A stretch of DNA of 62,252 bases from Bacteroidales bacterium UBA3743 (GTDB taxonomy: Bacteria; Bacteroidota; Bacteroidia; Bacteroidales; Paludibacteraceae). The notes beneath the pieces are model-generated. The model was not told where the DNA came from and ran no database searches. It was given only the letters and a program-made list of their open reading frames with translations. A program made the position numbers and the translations under genes. Positions 33,833 to 43,153 of the stretch are shown here, one piece after another (the stretch's first letter is position 1; each line of letters starts with the position of its first letter). The stretch is from the NCBI GenBank assembly GCA_002371265.1, contig DFGT01000015.1, forward strand, positions 7,920 through 70,171. Direction: 5' to 3'.

Positions 33833-34861
33833 TCAATCTCCCTTAACCACATTTATCTCCAACGTATTTGATTGCAATACCTTACCATCATTCAAAACAG
33901 CCTTTGCTGACGGTATTATGATTAATCCTTCTTTTTTCGGAACCAACATATAACCATAAGTAACAGATGACGATCTATGTTCAACTCCGTCTTTGATCGA
34001 AATTGATTTACTGGTCGAGACATATGGACCATGCGCTATAGTTAAGTCTGACGGCATCGACTCAATAGGCAGCTGTAAATTGTCAGACTCTGCATTGTTG
34101 AGAGTATACGTCAATCTGAATTTATTTCCTAATGTCACAATACTATCTGCCTTTACAACAAATGAGACGTCATCTGACATTACGACTTTCGTCTCATTTT
34201 TTTCAAAAGCGTCAACACTATCAACTGTCACATCTCCGCCATCATCACTTTTGATATTCCTACTGATATCATTGCTGTTTTTAGACTGAAATGTGTAGTC
34301 GTCATCAAGCTTATCATCATCTTGACCAACCCAATAATGCACCACAAAAATGACAAGAAATGCAATCATACCAAATTTGGCAATCGTCTTAATATTCTCC
34401 GACGTGAAATACTGAGTCTTTCCTTCATTGTTAGAGAAGGATGTTTCCAAATCCTTCTTCATTAATTCAGAACCATTAGCATCACTTTGCGTTTGATTGC
34501 CAAACGTGTCAAATACCTCATTCTCAATATACTTCTTCACATAATATGCTGTGCCATTCTCTTTAAACGTGTCTATAACATCCTTATTTTTGTTCGCGTC
34601 ATACAAAAACGTATTGCGCATCTGATTAAAATCAGCACGGACATCATTTGCCGTAAATATGACATCATTCGTCCTTCGGCTGCGACCGCACAAATCCTTT
34701 ATGAAAAACTCCTTAATGACAACCTTATTATATGCATTATTATAATTTAACCCAGCGTTATATACAGCCAGATACGTTATTTCTAAACTGCCTTCTTCTA
34801 TGACTCTTAATATTCTATATTTTCCTTGAGCCAGGATTGTATTGACTTGTAACGCATACAT
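33833..34861 (-). CDS. Kinase-N-lobe-like membrane protein with BatD-like C-terminal domain
   Basis: 342 residues from the ATG at 34861, chosen because it aligns with the paralog (MYALQVNTIL against MQALQQDTLL); an ATG three codons upstream is possible. Residues 10-115 look like the N-lobe of Bacteroidota Ser/Thr kinases (YRILRVIEEGSLEITYLAVY, then VVIKEFFIKDLCGRSRR), keeping the VAIK-type Lys but lacking the glycine loop. There is no C-lobe, HRD or DFG. One TM helix (about 158-178) leads to an extracytoplasmic BatD-like domain (FRLTYTLNNAES, HGPYVSTSKSISIKDG, YGYMLVPKKEGLIIIPSA). It cannot be an active kinase and is probably a sensor or scaffold. It starts 12 bases after its paralog. Confidence 0.72.
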   Translation of the reverse strand: MYALQVNTILAQGKYRILRVIEEGSLEITYLAVYNAGLNYNNAYNKVVIKEFFIKDLCGRSRRTNDVIFTANDVRADFNQMRNTFLYDANKNKDVIDTFKENGTAYYVKKYIENEVFDTFGNQTQSDANGSELMKKDLETSFSNNEGKTQYFTSENIKTIAKFGMIAFLVIFVVHYWVGQDDDKLDDDYTFQSKNSNDISRNIKSDDGGDVTVDSVDAFEKNETKVVMSDDVSFVVKADSIVTLGNKFRLTYTLNNAESDNLQLPIESMPSDLTIAHGPYVSTSKSISIKDGVEHRSSSVTYGYMLVPKKEGLIIIPSAKAVLNDGKVLQSNTLEINVVKGD

Positions 34862-34873
34862 AATCAACAAATA

Positions 34874-35665
34874 TCAAGATCGTTTCTTAACTATTTCTAT
34901 CACTTCCTGAAAAGCTTTGTGGTATCTATCCTGCTCATCGGCAGTCAATTTTGATTTCACCTTCTCAAACTCATCCTTAACATTAGAAAGCTGTGTCAAA
35001 ACCTTATGTTGGCTTACTCCGGGGATTGCCTCGGCGTCTTTCTTAGCCTTTCTCAACTTCTCCATAATCGGAGCGAAAACGGCACTCTCCTTCTCTACCT
35101 TTACCGACTCTTCTTTCTTAGTCTCCACAGTTTTCATTTCAACTTTCTTTTCTGAGTTTACTGTTGTTGTTTCTATCTCTACTGGTGGTTCTGACGACAC
35201 GAAAAAAGCGGCACCTGCACCTATAACAGCAACTAAAATAAGTGGCCATTTTAATTTCTTTAGCAAAGATGGCTTAGCAGCGTCTTTTTTATCATCCTGA
35301 TTTAAGTTGTCTGATTCGCTTGAATCATCATGTATGATTATAGCACCGTCGTCTTCATATTTGACATAGTAGACTGTATTGTTCTCTTCAAATACTTCAA
35401 GAATGCCTTTATTCAATCTATCCAATGCATCGCTTTTGAATTTATCTCGCATCGTTGCGACATCTTCTGAATCATAAGCAACACTATTGTTTTTCTCGCG
35501 TCGACAAATATCTTTCACAAAAAACTCTGTCACCACGACATTTCTGCTGTCGCCGAATTTATCGGAAAGATAAGTGATTTCCAAATCACTTTGGCTTAGA
35601 ATTTTCTCTATTCGATAAGCACCTCCTTTTAGAAGTGTGTCTTGTTGTAGCGCTTGCATATTCAT
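34874..35665 (-). CDS. Kinase-N-lobe-like membrane protein (paralog)
   Basis: 263 residues from the ATG at 35665. Residues 8-118 repeat the truncated kinase N-lobe pattern (YRIEKILSQSDLEITYLSD, VVVTEFFVKDICRREK), but here the VAIK Lys is Thr. An acidic linker (DDSSESDNLNQDDKK) leads to a TM helix at about 150-168 (WPLILVAVIGAGAAFFV) and an extracytoplasmic Glu/Lys-rich linker followed by a helical tail (VLTQLSNVKDEFEKVKSKL). No BatD-like domain. A -7 box TAAATTTG lies at 35692-35699. First gene of the pair; the two products may dimerise through the shared N-lobe. Confidence 0.7.
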   Translation of the reverse strand: MNMQALQQDTLLKGGAYRIEKILSQSDLEITYLSDKFGDSRNVVVTEFFVKDICRREKNNSVAYDSEDVATMRDKFKSDALDRLNKGILEVFEENNTVYYVKYEDDGAIIIHDDSSESDNLNQDDKKDAAKPSLLKKLKWPLILVAVIGAGAAFFVSSEPPVEIETTTVNSEKKVEMKTVETKKEESVKVEKESAVFAPIMEKLRKAKKDAEAIPGVSQHKVLTQLSNVKDEFEKVKSKLTADEQDRYHKAFQEVIEIVKKRS

Positions 35666-35691
35666 AGACAAATGTTTTTTCAGAATTCCTC

Positions 35692-35699
35692 CAAATTTA
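35692..35699 (-). promoter_or_regulatory. -7 box of the kinase-N-lobe pair
   Basis: Minus-strand TAAATTTG (TAnnTTTG), 27 bases before the ATG at 35665. It argues against the upstream in-frame ATG at 35704. Confidence 0.45.
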
Positions 35700-35761
35700 A
35701 TCAAAAAATTTTGTTTTTGTATATATCCGAATGTTTAGAAATTGTTAAAACATGAAATAAA

Positions 35762-35792
35762 AAACAGCCCACGAAATATTCATGGGCTGTTT
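35762..35792 (-). terminator. Terminator of the GT4 gene
   Basis: AAACAGCCCA / TGGGCTGTTT, 10 bp, then TTTTATTTC on the minus strand. Confidence 0.85.
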
Positions 35793-35820
35793 GTATAATA
35801 AATTTAGCATTTCTAAATTC

Positions 35821-36954
35821 TTACGCTTTTTTATTTAGCAAATAAGCATATTGCTCTTTCAATGTCTCAACCTCTTTCTGGATTGTAAACAATGTTACGA
35901 CTCTACTTCTTGCGTTCTCCGACAACTGTTTGCGCAACTCGTCGTCCTGAAGCAATCTGTCTACCGCAGCTGCGTATGCCACAACATCTCTGTTGGGAAC
36001 CTCAAGACCAGTCTCTCCATTCGGGCAAACCCAGTTCACACCACTTCCCTCAATTGTGTATGTCACAGCCGGTGTGCCACAATACATTGCCTCAGCAAGA
36101 GTAAGTCCGAAGCCTTCCGCCTTAGTGTACGACGGGAATGCAAAGACATCAGCCGCATGATAATAGCAACGCAAGTCGGAATCATTCATTCTGCCCAAGA
36201 AATGGATTCTGTCTGAGAATTTAGCCAACTGCATCATCTCGTCTGTCGTCGGGCCATCACCTCCTACGTATATTACACAATCCGACTTGATCAATTTCTC
36301 TGCCTCAATCAAATCCTCCAAACCTTTATGACGAACGTGTCTTCCAGCATGGAACACAATTTTTTTGCCATTAGCTGCCTGCTTGATTTTTTCCACTTTT
36401 TCCTGTTCTCCTGGCTGAAGATCATACTTAGTGATATCAATTGCACTAGCAAGCACCACCGTCTTATCCTGGAAATCTTTCAATACAGGAGACGATTTCT
36501 TATAGTTTTCTGAAGTCGTGGCAATCATATCAGCTCTCTCAAGCATCTTTCTCTCAATGCCTTTGATAAACTGGTACATCACTTTCTGTGCTGTGACGTC
36601 TAGATGATAATGGACATAGAGTTTCACATCATCCGGAATAAGCTTCAGCATCAAGGCCATCACAAATGGATTCGGGTGATGGAAATGGATAATATCAGGT
36701 TTCCACTCTACGATATACTTCTTGAGTAATTTATAGTATGAAAAAGATAAACTCTGACGAAGCAACATCAAAAAAACTCCGGCTTTGCTTACTTTTACCC
36801 CATTATGTTCTTCTTCCTTATCCTCTTTGTCTTCGCTGAATGCCACTACATGCACATCATATTCGTCTTTTATTCCTTCCGACAAATATTGGCAAGTGGC
36901 CTGCGTTCCTCCTACCAAAGGATAATAGTAATTAGATATTTGCAGAACTTTCAT
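35821..36954 (-). CDS. Glycosyltransferase family 4
   Basis: 377 residues, cytoplasmic GT-B fold. The N-terminal ISNYYYPLVGGTQATCQYLSEGI and DIIHFHHPNPFVMAL are the acceptor-side motifs. The C-terminal half has FHAGRHVRHKGLEDLIEAE, YVGGDGPTTDEM, FLGRMNDSDLRCYYHAADVFAFPS and the nucleotide-sugar EX7E in EGFGLTLAEAM. It transfers a hexose from an NDP-sugar to an envelope glycan; the sugar is not predictable. Single gene with a promoter at 37013-37042. Confidence 0.9.
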   Translation of the reverse strand: MKVLQISNYYYPLVGGTQATCQYLSEGIKDEYDVHVVAFSEDKEDKEEEHNGVKVSKAGVFLMLLRQSLSFSYYKLLKKYIVEWKPDIIHFHHPNPFVMALMLKLIPDDVKLYVHYHLDVTAQKVMYQFIKGIERKMLERADMIATTSENYKKSSPVLKDFQDKTVVLASAIDITKYDLQPGEQEKVEKIKQAANGKKIVFHAGRHVRHKGLEDLIEAEKLIKSDCVIYVGGDGPTTDEMMQLAKFSDRIHFLGRMNDSDLRCYYHAADVFAFPSYTKAEGFGLTLAEAMYCGTPAVTYTIEGSGVNWVCPNGETGLEVPNRDVVAYAAAVDRLLQDDELRKQLSENARSRVVTLFTIQKEVETLKEQYAYLLNKKA

Positions 36955-37012
36955 TATCTTTAACTAATGTTGGCTGTTCGTTTCAACAAGTTGCCTCCAA
37001 CAAATTTTTGAG

Positions 37013-37042
37013 CAAATGTAGGTATATTTTTTTTCTACGCAA
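37013..37042 (-). promoter_or_regulatory. Promoter of the GT4 gene
   Basis: Minus strand: TTTG (37042-37039), 18-base spacer, TACATTTG (37020-37013). Confidence 0.55.
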
Positions 37043-37067
37043 AGAATATGCCTACTAAATAGTCAGT

Positions 37068-38012
37068 TTATTCTATTATTTTTAGATTGTCTACCCAAAG
37101 TCTATCACCTACAGCGCCACAAAATGCTCCACCATACCCACTTGAAAAGCGTATAATAATATGTGTGGGCATCTCATCTGGATCAGCATATTCCTTCTCT
37201 GAAATCTGCATTTTCTCTCCTTTGCTGTTGATTCCCCAATATGGATATTTAGGATAATTAACCCCCATATAGTCCTGATAATTTGGCTCTCTAGTTATAT
37301 CGCCATATTGTAGTGGCAATTCAAAGCCGTTTTGCCAATCAGTCACTGTTTCTTTGATCCTCATGTAGGCAGTGGCGACTCTCTTGGCATGAAGTTTGCC
37401 ACTCGCGTCTTCCCAACGTTTTTGAAGGACAACAGATACCTCAGCCTCATTCCTTCCTTCAAGATCCATAGCCTTTGAAACCGACTTATATTGTCTTTTT
37501 CCACCAACCTTGGCCTTATAGTCAAACTTAATTGCTCTTGGTTTGGCTGTATAAGGCACTCCTTGCATCATATATTGCATCGGATTGTCAGAACTCTCAA
37601 TCGGTTCAAGAAGAAATCCAGTGAAGACGCTGCCTGATGCCATACACGTCAAATTAACCATACCGAGCACTTTCACCTCCTCCAGCTTGCTTTCGATTCT
37701 CAGGCAATAGCCGTCGCCTCGTTTTTCCGGATAGACGGTGGTGCTCGCCTTATCCACACTTGCCGCATGGATCAGACTGCTGGATGTTTCCCATGGAGAG
37801 TCGGTTCTCTTTCGTGGACCTGTTTCATTAATAGTGTCTGGTTTTCCGATTTCGTAGATTTGCTTGACATTTCCACCAATCAGAAAACTTTCCTTGATAT
37901 TTCTCACCTGCCAACTGTCGAAATCAGAATACTTCAGCTGAGTGACTTTCAGCTGAGCCATCCCGACAAGTGCAGGAGCCAATAATAGTGTCGAAAAAAT
38001 TCGTTTAACCAT
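37068..38012 (-). CDS. PCMD domain protein (putative carbohydrate-binding)
   Basis: 314 residues. A signal peptide ends near VGMAQ (19). The mature part is beta-rich; GSVFTGFLL, ARPRAIKFDYKAK-like PRAIKFDYKAKVGG, VSVVLQKRWEDASGKLHAKRVATAYMRI and the terminal GGAFCGAVGDRLWVDNLKIIE fit the PCMD family of Bacteroidota secreted proteins (a jelly-roll thought to act in carbohydrate metabolism). No catalytic residue can be named. Monocistronic; no lipobox, so probably periplasmic or secreted. No clear promoter box. Confidence 0.7.
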   Translation of the reverse strand: MVKRIFSTLLLAPALVGMAQLKVTQLKYSDFDSWQVRNIKESFLIGGNVKQIYEIGKPDTINETGPRKRTDSPWETSSSLIHAASVDKASTTVYPEKRGDGYCLRIESKLEEVKVLGMVNLTCMASGSVFTGFLLEPIESSDNPMQYMMQGVPYTAKPRAIKFDYKAKVGGKRQYKSVSKAMDLEGRNEAEVSVVLQKRWEDASGKLHAKRVATAYMRIKETVTDWQNGFELPLQYGDITREPNYQDYMGVNYPKYPYWGINSKGEKMQISEKEYADPDEMPTHIIIRFSSGYGGAFCGAVGDRLWVDNLKIIE

Positions 38013-38130
38013 AAATTCTTTAACGATACGTTCGCTAAATTATACATTTTATCCAATTCTTCACATTTTTTGTCCATTTTTTCACTAAACAACCATGTTT
38101 TTAAATTGAGTTTCGGGAAAAATAAGATTT

Positions 38131-38163
38131 TTTTGAACTAATTGAATCTTTTATATAGTTTTG
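38131..38163 (+). promoter_or_regulatory. Promoter of the small membrane protein gene
   Basis: TTTTG at 38131-38135, 20-base spacer, TAGTTTTG at 38156-38163, 25 bases before the ATG. Confidence 0.6.
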
Positions 38164-38188
38164 TCAAATAACTAAATTCTATTCTAAC

Positions 38189-38458
38189 ATGAAAAAATTC
38201 AAAACTGCCATATTTTATTTTACATTTATCGCATTGACTCTAAACATCATTGCTTTGCGTGTATTTTCCATGTTGGATTTTGAATACGCTTTCTTACTAA
38301 TCTCTGCTGTCATCGCTATACTTTATTTCCTGATATACAAACTTTACTATAAACGCACAGAAGAATCAGACCCGCTGTTAAATTCACTAGGATTACTTAT
38401 AATAGCTTGGATAATCAGTTTCATGACAATTTTACTCATACTCTGTCTGTTTGATTAA
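38189..38458 (+). CDS. Small membrane protein, unknown
   Basis: 89 residues with three hydrophobic helices (about 6-26, 31-51, 66-88) and short charged loops (YKRTEESDPLLN). No family recognised. Support comes from a good promoter, a clean TM pattern and no competing gene on the other strand. Confidence 0.6.
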   Translation: MKKFKTAIFYFTFIALTLNIIALRVFSMLDFEYAFLLISAVIAILYFLIYKLYYKRTEESDPLLNSLGLLIIAWIISFMTILLILCLFD

Positions 38459-38508
38459 AATATCTCACCTTTCGTCCTTCGTCCTTCGCCTTTCGCCAAA
38501 CAAAAAAA

Positions 38509-38538
38509 GCGGAACACTAATATAATTTAGCATTCCGC
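38509..38538 (-). terminator. Terminator of the AspT/YidE-type gene, made of a dispersed GCGGAA repeat
   Basis: GCGGAA / TTCCGC around an 18-base loop, then TTTTTTT on the minus strand. The loop and 3' arm (TAGCATTCCGCATTTATAATTT) recur at 45908-45945 and, with GCGAAA/TTTCGC arms, three times at 47611-47824. Confidence 0.7.
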
Positions 38539-38557
38539 ATTTATAATTTATAATTCA

Positions 38558-40210
38558 TTATAACGCCATCAACACTAGGAATTGAGCGCTCATCACTCGC
38601 AAGAACATTGTCAATGGATAGACGGTAGCATACGAAAGTGACGCTTTTCCTGTCGCGTCAGCTGTGTTGGAGAATGCCAATGCTGGTGGGTTGGTGGTCG
38701 ATCCACTTGCAAATCCCATCAGTTGAGCCGCATTCAGTTTCAAAACGAATCGTCCTATCAAAAGGATTATTATCATTGGCACCATCGTGATGACGATTCC
38801 ATAAACGAACCACGACAATCCGACTTCCTGGAATGTAGAGACAAAACTCTTTCCAGCGCCCAAACCAACTGCCGCCAAAAACAACATGATTCCAATCTCC
38901 TGAAGCATCTTCTTTGCCGAGAATCTTGTGTATGTGACCAGATTGAATTTGATTCCGAACTTTGCTATCAAGATCGACACGATTAGAGGTCCACCCGCCA
39001 ATCCTAGCTTCACCGGCTGAGGAATTCCTGGAATATCAAACGGAATTGATCCAAGCAACACACCAAGGGTGATTCCCAAGAACACCTGGATCAAATGTGG
39101 ATGGTCGAGCTGCGTGTTTGAGTTTCCTACAAATAATCCAAGTTTATTTACAGATGTCTCGTCACCTACAGCGATAACCGAGTCTCCCACCTGAAGCTGC
39201 AATGTAGGGCTTGGCACAAGGTCGATACCTGTACGAATGACACGAGAAATGTTGACTCCGAAAATCTCTTGAATCTTAAGTTGAGCGAATGTCTTACCAT
39301 TCATCTCCGACTTTGTCACAACAAGTCTCTTGCTTACCAATTGTCCGCCATCCAACTTGTCCCAAAGAGCCATATCCATCTCCAAACGAGTTCCCACACA
39401 CACCTTTACAGCCTCACTGTCGTTCTGATTTGAGATCACATACATCTTATCATTAAAAGAAAGGACAGTGTCATCGTTCGGCACTTTCACCTCGTCGACA
39501 GCCGCCTTATGAAGACGAGTGACAACGAAATTTTTTCCGATTGTCTGCTTCAACTTTCCTAGTGTCATTCCGTCGATAGCCTTGTTTGTGATCTGCACTG
39601 TGTAGATCTCGACACTGCTCTTATCCTGCTCCTCTGTCTGATCATGAGTCTCCTTACCCCAAAGGAAATTGACCACTGCAAGGATAATAATGATTCCCAC
39701 AACACCCATAGGATAAGCTATCGCGTAACCAGCAGCAAGGAAATCACTTGCATTGCCAGTCGCATCCGAATATGCCTGTTGAGCGGCTCCCAGACCTGGC
39801 GTATTTGTGACGGCTCCGGAAAGGATACCGACCATATTCTTCAAGTCCTCTCCTGTTATACAATAGATTAGATAGGCTGCCATAACGTTAAGAAAAACCA
39901 ATCCGACAGCCATAAGATTCAAATTAATTCCACCACTACGGAATGATGAGAAAAAACTTGGGCCCACCTGCATACCTATTGAATACACAAACAGAATAAG
40001 TCCCAACTCTTTCACAAAATGCAAAATATGCGAATCTATCTGGTAGAAATTTCCCACAAAGATTCCCACAAACAGTATCCATGTGACGCCAAGAGTAAAA
40101 CCTTTCACCTTGAAATTACCGATTGCCAGACCAGCAACGATAGTGAATGATAGTAGCAACAACGAATATGCTACCGAACCACTTGAAAGTAATTTAAAAA
40201 ACCACTCCAT
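38558..40210 (-). CDS. AspT/YidE family putative transporter
   Basis: 550 residues. Two blocks of hydrophobic helices (about 10-190 and 375-550) flank a cytosolic pair of TrkA-C/RCK-type domains (about 205-360: VQITNKAIDGMTLGKLKQ, VVTKSEMNGKTFAQLKIQE). ELGLILFVYSIGMQVGPSFF and ELG/GIMLFLAAVGLGAGKSF are the two internally repeated family motifs, and GAVTNTPGLGAAQQ and GSTTNPPALAF are the matching repeat loops. AspT is an aspartate:alanine exchanger; the substrate of the YidE branch is unknown. Single gene; a -7 box TATCTTTG is at 40245-40252. Confidence 0.9.
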   Translation of the reverse strand: MEWFFKLLSSGSVAYSLLLLSFTIVAGLAIGNFKVKGFTLGVTWILFVGIFVGNFYQIDSHILHFVKELGLILFVYSIGMQVGPSFFSSFRSGGINLNLMAVGLVFLNVMAAYLIYCITGEDLKNMVGILSGAVTNTPGLGAAQQAYSDATGNASDFLAAGYAIAYPMGVVGIIIILAVVNFLWGKETHDQTEEQDKSSVEIYTVQITNKAIDGMTLGKLKQTIGKNFVVTRLHKAAVDEVKVPNDDTVLSFNDKMYVISNQNDSEAVKVCVGTRLEMDMALWDKLDGGQLVSKRLVVTKSEMNGKTFAQLKIQEIFGVNISRVIRTGIDLVPSPTLQLQVGDSVIAVGDETSVNKLGLFVGNSNTQLDHPHLIQVFLGITLGVLLGSIPFDIPGIPQPVKLGLAGGPLIVSILIAKFGIKFNLVTYTRFSAKKMLQEIGIMLFLAAVGLGAGKSFVSTFQEVGLSWFVYGIVITMVPMIIILLIGRFVLKLNAAQLMGFASGSTTNPPALAFSNTADATGKASLSYATVYPLTMFLRVMSAQFLVLMAL

Positions 40211-40244
40211 AACGTGAATTATTTACTTATTTATTTCCTCTTTG

Positions 40245-40252
40245 CAAAGATA
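40245..40252 (-). promoter_or_regulatory. -7 box of the AspT/YidE-type gene
   Basis: Minus-strand TATCTTTG (TAnnTTTG), 34 bases before the ATG. Confidence 0.4.
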
Positions 40253-40349
40253 GAAATTTTAATTTATATGTTATACAACACATCAAGAAAAAAATTAAAA
40301 ATGACAGATGGCAAATGGAATGGATCAATCCTCGATTTACACTTAGAAT

Positions 40350-40581
40350 CTGTTCAAATATAAATTAACGTGAGTTCGAATTATTTTTCACTTTCAGATT
40401 GAAATTTCACCTCTTTTTCTCAAAAAAAGGCGTAGCCTTTCTCTGTAAACCTTGTGTCTCTGTGGTTTTATTAAATTTTATGTGCTCGCCTACGGCTCGC
40501 ACGTGTGGAGGGGTTAGGGCGTTCCGCCCTTAACAATCCTCATTTTAGTTGCAGAATGAAATCTTTAACAAGTTTGAACAG
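40350..40581 (+). repeat. Three-hairpin dispersed repeat, copy 2
   Basis: Plus-oriented and complete: H1 at 40426-40440 (AAAGGC GTA GCCTTT), H2 at 40482-40502 (GTGCTCGCC TAC GGCTCGCAC, internal TC/TC loop), H3 at 40516-40530 (AGGGCG TTC CGCCCT), then TTAACAATCCTCA. 9-bp inverted ends CTGTTCAAA (40350) and TTTGAACAG (40573) bracket it. It fills the intergenic region, which has no gene. Confidence 0.75.
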
Positions 40582-40585
40582 TTTC

Positions 40586-43153
40586 TTAATTCCGCATTTT
40601 TAATTTCTCATTTATCATTTCATTCAACATCTCTTTCGTTATCCCTACCCTCTCCAACGCTCGGACTAAAGCCAATGCCTCACGCGCCTCAGCATCCTCA
40701 TTTCGTTTCTTAAAAGAGATACCAAGAAAAGAGAAGACGGAATATGGAATAGCGTCGTAAGCAGGCATAAGCATGTCTGTAGACGGAATTTCAGCCACCG
40801 ACGCATATTCTCCATTTGTCTTCATCAGCCATCGTGACTTGAAAAGTTGTCTGTAGGCTGTCGTATTTTTTAATGTTGTCTCGACGGAATTTCGTTTACC
40901 TTTCGGTGTATAGCGATACTTGCCTGTCAGACGTCGCAACACCTCTGTCGGGACTTCCTTGTCGAGCAGACTCTGCAACATTCTGCAGAACGCCAATGAT
41001 CTGTCAAGCGAAGGATGACACAAGAAATGGTTGAAACCGACTATTTCACGGTCATCAATCTCCGTCTCCTTTAATTTTGATGGCGACGGCATCTCTTCAT
41101 CTGATATCCCAAACGCCTTATAATCAATCGGATGACGCAAGACATTGCAATCTATCCTCACGTCGAAACAAACGCCACACGCGCTGACAAATGTATAAAA
41201 TGTCTGACGGTCGGATGGCGAAACAGACTTCTCTATAAAATCATTCGGAAGGAATACCGCATCTGCATTATCGGCAAAAAATGCCCGCTGAACCCCTGTT
41301 TCCGCAAAAACAGATTGTGGCAGCGACAATGTGTATTTGTTTGTAGGCAAAAACTGAAGATTGCCAAACAATTCCACTATATTCTTCTTTCGATCGAAAT
41401 CAAATCCGGCTCCGACATACTCGTTTGCGGCTATCATTATATATTTCGCCAACATGTCATAATCAAGCGGACTAACTCTCTGTTCTTGAAATTGCTGAGC
41501 CACAAAATCCACAGTCAACGACTGCTCGGAAAAATGCGTGAGTTGCAACACGTCCGCAAACAACAAATGTATTTCCTTATCGTCAAGCAATGACGGGAAG
41601 ACGGAATGGCTCGCGTCTCCACTCAAATATAGATTCTTTAGGTTGGCACGACCGCCAAGACTTCTGAAATGTCCATCCGCACACTTGATCCAATCTTTCG
41701 CAAACGCCCCACTTTTTCCACGCAGAAGCCTAGCCAACACCTTTCGTTCTCCATAAAGAAATCTGTAAAAATTCATAATCCACTCTTCTGACTTCTGCTT
41801 CATGAAGTCTTCATCAAGGGACATAAGCATAGCTTCAACTCCCCAAATCTGTGGTTCCACCAGTTTGCGAAGATGCGGAAATTTAGACAGGTCAATTTTG
41901 TCAAAATCTTTGCAGACTTTTCCTTTAGAAAGCGTCACCAGTTCACCATCACTTAAAATGTCGCCCACATTCTCAACACAAAAATTCAATGCCGATGTTG
42001 GGATAAATGCGCCATCAGCATCTTGGAAAAATGAAGTCGACGACATCCCCGACACAATTGTTTGAAACAGTCGCTCACTGCATAAACGGTTGATGGAATT
42101 TACGTTTTCATACTTGCATTTTTCCTTCATTTCAAGCACTCTTTCCACCGTTTTCCAAGATTTGAGATGTTTTAGGAAAACTACAGAAAGAGACGCAATT
42201 TGCTGTCGAAGGGCATCATTTGCTTCATTTTGAAGTGCATTCTCACGATTGTCACTCAACAAAAACGTTCCATGTATGAAGAAAGGAAGCGAACTCTGTT
42301 CGAGCAAAGGGAAAAAACAATTCAATGCCGAAGAGTCACACAAAACAGCATTGCCATCCTCATCAACTGGCATCGACAATGTGGCGCTCATCTGTTGGGA
42401 TCCAAACAAAAAAGACTCCGTCGCACATGTGAAATTCTGCGACATGGATGATTGCCCCACCGTCTTCTCGGAGATTAAAGAATAAATGCGAACTGAATCT
42501 TCAACGATCTTTGACGACGCGATTGATTTTTTGAACCTGTAGATTTTTCCGTCGAAGCTGCAATCCAATTCCTCCACATTATTAAGATAGTTGAGCGGGA
42601 AATCCAACGACGCGACCATCGACGCTATCTCATCTGCTTTCGAATTGTCTTTTATCTTTCCACAGAACAGTGTCTCTTCCACCCGTCTGCCCGAACCTTC
42701 CAATCTTTTTGTTTCGACTGGAACAATGAAATTCTGAATATCAAAACTGAAATTGTCGTCCTCGACATGAGGCACATCACAATATGCGAATATCGATTTG
42801 AAACCTATTCCAAACTTGCCTATTTTGTTCTCACCCACCTTGGTGCTGTGTCCGATAGAGGTGATCGCATTTATATCACCGATTTTCCCGTCGGAATCCT
42901 CTTTATCCACATCAGAAACTGAAAATTGTCTTGAACCATCATGAAAAAAAGAGAATCTGTCGCCATCAAGCACAATACGTACATTTCTGGCACCCGCGTC
43001 GTCGGCATTCTGGAGCAACTCATACACAAAATGAGCCTTGCCACTATACTTGTCGACAATCAGATTCCATAAACCGATGGTTGCTGGATTAGCAAGTGTC
43101 GCTGCAACCTTACAACGACTATCGGTGAGTTTTTGGAAAAGATTATTTATCAT
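40586..43153 (-). CDS. Sacsin-type GHKL ATPase protein
   Basis: 855 residues. The N-terminal 170 residues are a GHKL/Hsp90-like ATPase of the sacsin N-terminal type: FVYELLQNADDAGARNVRIVLDG (N box), GDINAITSIGHSTK, and KIGKFGIGFKSIFAYCDVPHV (G box). The remaining 680 residues show no recognised domain and hold several F/L-rich segments but no TM. Related large ATPases occur beside restriction or other defence genes, so a defence role is plausible but not shown. Its ATG lies 11 bases inside the upstream 6-TM gene. The last residues KLKMRN are encoded by an AT-rich repeat (AATTCCGCATTTTTAATT type), hinting that the original C-terminus was altered. Confidence 0.82.
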   Translation of the reverse strand: MINNLFQKLTDSRCKVAATLANPATIGLWNLIVDKYSGKAHFVYELLQNADDAGARNVRIVLDGDRFSFFHDGSRQFSVSDVDKEDSDGKIGDINAITSIGHSTKVGENKIGKFGIGFKSIFAYCDVPHVEDDNFSFDIQNFIVPVETKRLEGSGRRVEETLFCGKIKDNSKADEIASMVASLDFPLNYLNNVEELDCSFDGKIYRFKKSIASSKIVEDSVRIYSLISEKTVGQSSMSQNFTCATESFLFGSQQMSATLSMPVDEDGNAVLCDSSALNCFFPLLEQSSLPFFIHGTFLLSDNRENALQNEANDALRQQIASLSVVFLKHLKSWKTVERVLEMKEKCKYENVNSINRLCSERLFQTIVSGMSSTSFFQDADGAFIPTSALNFCVENVGDILSDGELVTLSKGKVCKDFDKIDLSKFPHLRKLVEPQIWGVEAMLMSLDEDFMKQKSEEWIMNFYRFLYGERKVLARLLRGKSGAFAKDWIKCADGHFRSLGGRANLKNLYLSGDASHSVFPSLLDDKEIHLLFADVLQLTHFSEQSLTVDFVAQQFQEQRVSPLDYDMLAKYIMIAANEYVGAGFDFDRKKNIVELFGNLQFLPTNKYTLSLPQSVFAETGVQRAFFADNADAVFLPNDFIEKSVSPSDRQTFYTFVSACGVCFDVRIDCNVLRHPIDYKAFGISDEEMPSPSKLKETEIDDREIVGFNHFLCHPSLDRSLAFCRMLQSLLDKEVPTEVLRRLTGKYRYTPKGKRNSVETTLKNTTAYRQLFKSRWLMKTNGEYASVAEIPSTDMLMPAYDAIPYSVFSFLGISFKKRNEDAEAREALALVRALERVGITKEMLNEMINEKLKMRN

